Source: Chloroflexota bacterium
GTDB lineage: Bacteria > Chloroflexota > Anaerolineae > Aggregatilineales > Phototrophicaceae
DNA: 9,943 nucleotides
Assembly (NCBI GenBank): GCA_010092805.1
Contig: JAADYY010000658.1
Location: forward strand, 1 to 9,943
Direction of reading: 5' to 3'
Within the stretch, counting starts at the first letter, position 1; every line of letters starts with the position of its first letter. Positions 1-4,303 of this stretch are shown here, piece after piece. The notes beneath the pieces are model-generated. The model was not told where the DNA came from. It did not search any database and saw nothing but the letters and a program-made list of their open reading frames with translations. The position numbers were made by a program, and so were the translations under genes.

Positions 1-80
1 AGGATCACGTGTGTGCCGTTACGCGGCATCAATGATTCTGTAATTCTCAGCAGGTCTACCCTTTTACTCCGCAGAATTAA

Positions 81-105
81 TGGGAGCCGACCGCATCGGC
101 TCCCA
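81..105. terminator. Strong 10-bp hairpin, probable terminator of an upstream gene
   Basis: The arms TGGGAGCCGA (81-90) and TCGGCTCCCA (96-105) are perfect reverse complements around a 5-nt CCGCA loop. No T-tract follows on the + strand (the sequence continues TCGCAACCCTCCC). On the - strand the trailing sequence is only mildly T-rich (TTAATTCT). It lies just upstream of a promoter, so its likely job is to insulate the kamA-like operon from a gene to the left of the window. It could instead be a factor-dependent or non-terminating structure. Confidence 0.5.
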
Positions 106-123
106 TCGCAACCCTCCCTTCAG

Positions 124-152
124 TTGAAATTCATAAACTATTTAATTATTAT
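124..152 (+). promoter_or_regulatory. Sigma70-type promoter of the aminomutase/ligase operon
   Basis: TTGAAA (124-129) and TATTAT (147-152) are each one base away from the TTGACA/TATAAT consensus and are separated by exactly 17 bp. They sit in an AT-rich island (about 121-190) that contrasts with the GC-rich coding sequence. A transcript would begin near 158-160, leaving a leader of about 77 nt before the ATG at 237. I see no recognisable riboswitch in that leader; it is too short for the lysine riboswitch. Promoter activity is inferred from motifs only. Confidence 0.6.
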
Positions 153-236
153 CATTGTTTTTTACGAAAATCGTCGTAGACTTAAAGTGCTAATGGAGCT
201 ATCCAGCATCGCCATCGACTAGGAGCACACCCCCTC

Positions 237-1643
237 ATGGCACTGTTTGAGCACGTTCAGGAGCCAGCGGTTTCACCCCGTCCGGAAGTTTGGGCACATG
301 TCAGTGATGAGGATTGGAACAGTTGGCGTTGGCAACTCGCCAATCGTTTGAATTCTGTCGACGATCTCGCGCGGATCATCAATTTGACACCTGAAGAAAT
401 CGAGGGGTTGCAAGCGCAGGATATGTTCCGCGTCGACATTACCCCCTACTTCGCCAGCCTGCTCGATCCAAACGATCCCTACTGCCCCATTCGCCGTCAG
501 GTGCTGCCGCTGGGGCGCGAAAAGCAGGCGTTCACAGGCATGATGGAAGACAGCCTGGCCGAAGATCAACACAGCCCCGTCCCTGGGCTGGTGCATCGCT
601 ACCCCGACCGTGTGCTGATGCTGCTCACGACGCAGTGCGCCAGCTACTGCCGCTACTGCACGCGCAGCCGCATCGTCGGCGATCCGGGCGTGACATTCAG
701 CAAAGCAGAATTCGAGCAGCAGCTCGATTATCTGCGGCAGACACCGCAGGTGCGCGACGTACTGCTCAGCGGCGGCGATCCGTTGGCGGTCGCGCCACGC
801 ATCCTCGAATATATCCTGTCGAGTTTACGCGCCATTGATCACATCGAGATCATCCGAATTGGTTCACGGGTGCCGGTTTTCCTGCCACAGCGCGTCACAC
901 CGGAACTGGTCGAGATGCTGCGCCAGTATCACCCACTGTGGATGAATGTCCACATCAATCACGCGAAAGAGATCACCCCGGAGCTGAGCCAGGCATTGGC
1001 GCGGCTCGCGGATGCCGGGCTGCCGCTGGGCAACCAGAGCGTGCTGCTCGCTGGTGTCAACGACAGCGTGGATATACAGACCGAATTGTCGCACAAACTC
1101 GTGCGCAACCGCGTGCGCCCCTACTACCTGTACCAGTGCGATCTGGTGGAAGGCTCCGGGCATTTCCGCACGACCATCGCCAAAGGCATCGAGATCATCG
1201 AGGGGATGCGCGGGCACACCAGCGGCTACGCGATTCCGACGTATGTCGTTGATGCACCCGGCGGCGGCGGCAAAGTGCCCGTTGGGCCACAGTACATCAT
1301 CAGCCAAGCGCCCGGCAAAGTGGTGCTGCGTAACTACGAAGGCTTCATCAGCACCTACATCGAGCCAGATGACTACGATCCGCACATGATTGAACATCTG
1401 GATCGTCAGGTGAGCAAACCCCGCGAGGAACCCGGCCAGCGCGGTGTGAGCGGCTTGCTGCGTGGCGAAGCCCTGACAATCAAGCCAGCGGGCTTTGATG
1501 ACGCGCACCGCCGCCGCACGGAAAAGCATCGCCTGAACCTCGATACGGCGAAATGGCAGCCGCACGGTATCGGTCTGGTGAATCCGAGCATCACGGATAC
1601 GGGTATGTACGGCAAAGTTGACGCCAACGTCAGCGAGGCATAA
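237..1643 (+). CDS. kamA: KamA-family radical SAM aminomutase, probable lysine 2,3-aminomutase
   Basis: Predicted cytoplasmic enzyme that interconverts L-alpha-lysine and L-beta-lysine using SAM, a [4Fe-4S] cluster and PLP. Its 468 residues carry the radical-SAM motif C134-x3-C138-x2-C141, followed by R143. PGGGGK places the PLP lysine at K346. D302 (YQCDL) and D339 (VVDAP) match the two Asp residues that hold the substrate epsilon-amine. All of these lie at a constant +9 offset from C125/C129/C132, R134, K337, D293 and D330 of the Clostridium subterminale enzyme, as I recall that sequence, so alignment is nearly gap-free across the barrel. The four Cys ligands of the structural zinc in that enzyme are not conserved (see findings). 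The C-terminus runs about 40 residues past the usual end near 416-425. AGGAG at 221-225 lies 11 nt before the ATG. It is first in an operon with the ATP-grasp gene. Another cationic substrate, such as arginine, cannot be excluded. Glutamate is unlikely because both Asp residues are kept. Confidence 0.9.
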   Translation: MALFEHVQEPAVSPRPEVWAHVSDEDWNSWRWQLANRLNSVDDLARIINLTPEEIEGLQAQDMFRVDITPYFASLLDPNDPYCPIRRQVLPLGREKQAFTGMMEDSLAEDQHSPVPGLVHRYPDRVLMLLTTQCASYCRYCTRSRIVGDPGVTFSKAEFEQQLDYLRQTPQVRDVLLSGGDPLAVAPRILEYILSSLRAIDHIEIIRIGSRVPVFLPQRVTPELVEMLRQYHPLWMNVHINHAKEITPELSQALARLADAGLPLGNQSVLLAGVNDSVDIQTELSHKLVRNRVRPYYLYQCDLVEGSGHFRTTIAKGIEIIEGMRGHTSGYAIPTYVVDAPGGGGKVPVGPQYIISQAPGKVVLRNYEGFISTYIEPDDYDPHMIEHLDRQVSKPREEPGQRGVSGLLRGEALTIKPAGFDDAHRRRTEKHRLNLDTAKWQPHGIGLVNPSITDTGMYGKVDANVSEA

Positions 1644-1647
1644 CCCC

Positions 1648-2775
1648 ATGCGCATCGCGGTGCTCGCCAATCTCAAAATCAACGCCCCTACGTGGGACGG
1701 AATGCCTGCGGATCAATGGGACGACCTCGACGACGAAGCCACGATCAACAGTTTGGTCGTGGCGCTGGAGCAGCATGGTCACGCAGCCACCTTCTTCGAG
1801 GCCAGCATTCTGCCGCCGTTCAGTCTCGTTGAGCGTCTGCTGGCCTTTCAGCCGGATTTGTGTTTCAACATTGCGGAAAGCCACAGCGGCGACGGGCGCG
1901 AGGCCCAGATTCCGGCCCTGCTGGAAATGCTGCGCATCCCCTACACGGGGAGTCAGGTCATGACGCTGGCGCTGACCCTTGACAAGCCAATGACCAAACG
2001 CATTCTGCATAATCACGAGTTGCCAACGCCGGAGTTTCAGGTCTTCGAACGCGCCGACGAACCCATCGATCTCGATCTGGTGGACGCGAACGGTGACCTG
2101 CGCTTCCCGATGTTTGTCAAGCCCAGCCGCGAGGGCACGAGCATGGGGGTCAGCGCCCGCAGCATCGTTCAGACTGTTGCGGAACTGCGCGAGCGGGTGG
2201 CCGAGCAGCTCGCCCGCTACAGCCAGCCCATCCTCTGCGAGCGGTACATCAAGGGCCGCGAAGTCACCGTTGGGATGCTGGGTAACTTACGCCCAAACGC
2301 TGCACGCCGCCTCAATGATCAGGTGGCGTATGATCTCCCGCCGGAGACTCTGACATTTCTGCCCACATTGGAGGTCGATACCCAAGCGCACGCCGCCACC
2401 GAAGCTGATCTGTACACCAGCCGCATGAAGACAGAGATGGTTGAGGAATTTAAGTACATCTGCCCCGCGCCGATCAGCGCAGCGTTAGAGCGGCAGCTGC
2501 AATTGATCGCGGGGGCAGTGTTCAAAGTGACGGGATGCAAGGATGTGGCTCGCGTCGATTTCCGGCTTGATGAATCCGCCGGTTATGCGCCCTATGTACT
2601 CGAGATCAACCCGCTGCCCGGCTTGACGCCGGGGTTCAGCGATTTGTGCGTGCAAGCCGAAGTCGCAGGCTGGCGCTATGACCAACTGATCAACGCGATT
2701 GTCGAGCACGCGGCGCGCCGCTGTGGGCTAACGGCGGCCACCGATGACGCAAAGGTCGATCAAGCGGCCTTGTAG
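1648..2775 (+). CDS. ATP-grasp ligase, D-Ala-D-Ala ligase superfamily, substrate unknown
   Basis: Predicted cytoplasmic ATP-dependent carboxylate-amine ligase acting through an acyl-phosphate; 375 aa. Visible motifs are FNIAE (73-77) with GREAQ (83-87), PYTGS (98-102), DK (112-113), the ATP-grasp loop FVKPSREGTSMGVS (156-169), CERYIKGREVTVG (197-209), YTS (256-258), CPAP (272-275), RVDF (302-305) and LEINPLPGLTPGFS (318-331). D304, E319 and N321 are the expected Mg ligands. The central and C-terminal parts resemble Ddl closely. The N-terminus (MRIAVLANLKINAPTWDG) lacks the GGxSxEhxVSxxS stretch of true Ddl enzymes, and the second conserved block is NIAE…GREAQ rather than LHGxxGEDGxxQG. A non-peptidoglycan substrate is therefore likely. 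I chose the ATG at 1648 over an in-frame upstream start at 1618 because it begins 4 nt after the kamA stop, has GAGG at 1635-1638 and starts the beta-strand. Tight spacing implies translational coupling with the aminomutase. Confidence 0.85.
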   Translation: MRIAVLANLKINAPTWDGMPADQWDDLDDEATINSLVVALEQHGHAATFFEASILPPFSLVERLLAFQPDLCFNIAESHSGDGREAQIPALLEMLRIPYTGSQVMTLALTLDKPMTKRILHNHELPTPEFQVFERADEPIDLDLVDANGDLRFPMFVKPSREGTSMGVSARSIVQTVAELRERVAEQLARYSQPILCERYIKGREVTVGMLGNLRPNAARRLNDQVAYDLPPETLTFLPTLEVDTQAHAATEADLYTSRMKTEMVEEFKYICPAPISAALERQLQLIAGAVFKVTGCKDVARVDFRLDESAGYAPYVLEINPLPGLTPGFSDLCVQAEVAGWRYDQLINAIVEHAARRCGLTAATDDAKVDQAAL

Positions 2776-2786
2776 ATTCGCGTGCC

Positions 2787-3068
2787 TTACAGACGCCGTC
2801 CCAATAAGCCACGGCGCGGCTTCGGTGACAGGGAGGCGCGCAAAGCATCGATCACTTCGGCGGGTGGGTTGTGCGGCGGTGGGTGGCCTTCGAGAAAGTG
2901 CTCAAATGTTTGGGCGACGCCGTCATCGAACATCGGCCCTTCGGGACGTTCGACCCAACTCGACCAGATCAGCTTGCGGGTGCGCTGGAAAGCGCGGACG
3001 CTGTAGCCGCGCGCGCCAAACTGCCATTCCCAGGTAGACTCGCCGGTGCGTTTGAACGACTCAGTCAT
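2787..3068 (-). CDS. Small Trp-rich protein, family not recognised
   Basis: A 93-aa basic protein that I do not recognise. The N-terminal half (residues 1-45) is rich in aromatic and charged residues, with STWEWQFGARGYSVRAFQ and KLIWSSWVERPEG, suggesting a small beta-sheet fold. A proline stretch, EGHPPPHNPP (60-69), links to a possible short helix (EVIDALRASL) and an Arg-rich tail. There is no signal peptide or membrane segment. It begins 15 nt after the stop of the GAF gene on the same strand, so it is probably the second gene of that unit. No good Shine-Dalgarno sequence is visible. Start choice is uncertain: an in-frame GTG at 3074 or TTG at 3083 would add 2 or 5 residues. The amino-acid make-up looks like a real protein, unlike the overlapping + strand frames. 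Confidence 0.6.
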   Translation of the reverse strand: MTESFKRTGESTWEWQFGARGYSVRAFQRTRKLIWSSWVERPEGPMFDDGVAQTFEHFLEGHPPPHNPPAEVIDALRASLSPKPRRGLLGRRL

Positions 3069-3083
3069 GGGCACGCCACACAA

Positions 3084-3971
3084 CTATGCTTTGTCGGCGC
3101 GCTGCCGCATACTGCGCGCTTCGCTGGTCAGCCGCTCGAAGAAATCCGTTTCGGTGATCTCGCTGACCTGCTGACTGACCTTGCCCTTGTCGATCTGAAT
3201 TTCCAGCTTTTGAATGCGGTTGAGCGCTTCGTCTAGATCATTCCGCACCTGGCTGAAGCGGCGCGCATTCTCAATGGCGATGGCGGCCTGCGTCCCGAAG
3301 GCCGTGAGCAAAGGCACCGACTCCTGACGGAAAATCGCCTGGTTCATGCGGTTGTCGGCGTAAAGCACCCCCACCGCTTCGCCCTGCACAATCAGCGGAA
3401 TACACAGAATCGAACGCAGTTGATTGTTCACCACACTGAGCACATTCTGGAAGCGATCATCGGATTGGGCGTTGGTCGTGATGATCGGGCGGCCTTCGCG
3501 CAGCGTGGTTGTCACGATGCTGCGGCTGAAGATGGCGTCATCGTCCGACAACGATTCACGATCCCAATTACGCGCCACCGCAATATCCAGTTCGCCCGTC
3601 AGTTTTTCGCGCAGCATCAAGTAGGCGCGTTCGGCACCTGCGAACTTGATGACCGTATCCATCACTTGGTCGAGCACCTGCTCCAGCTCCAGCGTCGAGG
3701 TGATCAGCGCAAAGGTGTCCAGCAGTTCCTCGAGCTGGTCGAGATGCGCGCTCATGCCGCGCGTCTGCTGCTGCGCTTCGCTCAGGTGTTGATGCAGATT
3801 GCGCGCCATCGTTACCAAATCAACGGACACCTGAAAGCCGTTGTCCTTCAGCAAATCCACCAGGCGATCAAGCACCCGTTCCAAATGCACGGTTTCGTTC
3901 ATTGCATTGTCAAGGGCAACCGTCACGTTAATTTCGGGCGTTGCGTTATCTGCGCTTTGGTTATCAGACAT
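3084..3971 (-). CDS. GAF-domain protein with coiled-coil regions and no output domain
   Basis: A soluble 295-aa protein with no signal peptide. Residues 20-85 are predicted helical (VHLERVLDRLVDLL, then heptad-like stretches to about 85). A GAF domain spans about 86-236, with the usual signatures SRSIV (149-153), DDRF (171-174), LRSILCIPLIVQGEAVGVLYA (residues 185-205) and FGTQAAIAIENARRFS (225-240). A second coiled coil (about 241-265) ends in a short tail containing SEITETDFFERL. GAF domains bind small ligands or haem, or dimerise, but I see no diagnostic ligand residue. No histidine kinase, GGDEF, HTH or phosphatase domain follows, so any output must be through a partner. The ATG at 3971 was chosen because the predicted TATAAT box at 4029-4024 lies downstream of the longer frame's start (4094). 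No Shine-Dalgarno sequence precedes 3971. The 93-aa gene follows closely and may be its partner. Confidence 0.8.
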   Translation of the reverse strand: MSDNQSADNATPEINVTVALDNAMNETVHLERVLDRLVDLLKDNGFQVSVDLVTMARNLHQHLSEAQQQTRGMSAHLDQLEELLDTFALITSTLELEQVLDQVMDTVIKFAGAERAYLMLREKLTGELDIAVARNWDRESLSDDDAIFSRSIVTTTLREGRPIITTNAQSDDRFQNVLSVVNNQLRSILCIPLIVQGEAVGVLYADNRMNQAIFRQESVPLLTAFGTQAAIAIENARRFSQVRNDLDEALNRIQKLEIQIDKGKVSQQVSEITETDFFERLTSEARSMRQRADKA

Positions 3972-3999
3972 GGGTGATTTTATCCATGATTGAGAACGA

Positions 4000-4018
4000 C
4001 TACTCAACGAATGAGTAG
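4000..4018. promoter_or_regulatory. 7-bp dyad at the GAF-gene transcription start, possible operator
   Basis: CTACTCA (4000-4006) and TGAGTAG (4012-4018) are perfect inverted arms around ACGAA. The - strand -10 box at 4029-4024 predicts transcription starting near 4017, so the dyad covers +1 to about +18. That position suits an operator for a repressor, or a 5' hairpin stabilising the mRNA. A competing pairing of TTGAG (3990-3994) with CTCAA (4003-4007) is also possible. Confidence 0.4.
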
Positions 4019-4023
4019 CAAAT

Positions 4024-4052
4024 ATTATAGACCATCTTGCAGAATTCAACAG
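4024..4052 (-). promoter_or_regulatory. Promoter of the GAF gene with perfect TATAAT
   Basis: Reading the - strand, TATAAT occupies 4029 to 4024. CTGTTG lies 17 bp upstream (4052 to 4047) as a weak -35. TTGAAT at 4049 to 4044 matches better but is only 14 bp away. The predicted start is about 45 nt ahead of the ATG at 3971. The perfect -10 box is the strong part of this call. Confidence 0.5.
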
Positions 4053-4117
4053 CGGCAGCTTGCTCCGGGTGTATTCGGATTCTGGGGCAAGCAAGGCACG
4101 CGGCCCTCACGCTCAAT

Positions 4118-4231
4118 CCCGCTCTAGAAGCCACCGGCGACCGGGTCTGCGGCACTGGGCGAGGAACTTCCACCCGTGTTGCGCTCCCCTGCGCACAGCG
4201 CCAGCGGTCGCCGGTGGCGTTTGGAGCAGGG
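4118..4231. other. Branched inverted repeat, candidate structured RNA element
   Basis: GCCACCGGCGACCG (4130-4143) and CGGTCGCCGGTGGC (4205-4218) form a 14-bp perfect stem closing 61 nt. Inside, CAC-t-GGG (4153-4159) can pair with CCC-GTG (4173-4178), and GCGC (4181-4184) with GCGC (4191-4194), giving a three-way junction. Outside the stem, GCTC (4121-4124) can pair with GAGC (4224-4227), and CCC (4118-4120) with GGG (4229-4231). The fold is possible on either strand. I do not recognise RNase P RNA, tmRNA, SRP RNA or 6S RNA. It could be a 3' processing or stabilising structure of the glycosyltransferase mRNA, a small RNA, or a repeat element. Confidence 0.4.
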
Positions 4232-4303
4232 GCCGGGGAATGCGCGCCAAACAGCCAGCCGATCCATTCGCCCCCATTTCCGAATGCCCCCCTTGCTCCA
4301 CCA

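Larger units (their letters stand above)
3972..4303. other. 332-nt non-coding region between the glycosyltransferase and GAF genes
   Basis: On the - strand this region receives the 3' end of the 823-aa protein gene and supplies the promoter of the GAF gene. It contains, in - strand order, a 6-bp hairpin CATTCG/CGAATG (arms 4265-4270 and 4281-4286, no T-tract), a larger branched inverted repeat (4118-4231) and the GAF promoter (4024-4052). Open frames crossing it on either strand (for example - 4413 to 4000) have low-complexity Ala/Arg/Pro-rich translations and overlap a real gene, so I regard it as non-coding. Confidence 0.6.

Noticed and set aside
13..222. 69-codon open frame upstream of the aminomutase, with GTG start
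   Set aside because: It runs through the terminator-like hairpin and the promoter, has no ribosome-binding site, and its translation shows no protein-like pattern.
160..236. Lysine riboswitch in the aminomutase leader
   Set aside because: The leader is only about 77 nt and lacks the five-helix core. Only tiny hairpins such as ACGA-AAA-TCGT are seen.
237..1643. EpmB (EF-P lysyl aminomutase) identity
   Set aside because: EpmB is about 340 aa, lacks the long C-terminal part, and usually occurs with epmA/efp. The length and end-to-end match here favour true KamA.
1648..2775. Canonical D-alanine-D-alanine ligase (ddl)
   Set aside because: The N-terminal D-Ala-site signature is missing and the neighbour is an aminomutase rather than mur/fts genes. 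I kept only the superfamily call.
3420..3977. 185-codon + strand frame opposite the GAF gene
   Set aside because: It is antisense to a clear GAF domain. Its translation is His/Arg-rich with no recognisable motif.
4265..4286. Intrinsic terminator of the glycosyltransferase gene
   Set aside because: Only a 6-bp stem with a 10-nt loop and no T-tract. I mention it within the non-coding region but do not call it a terminator.
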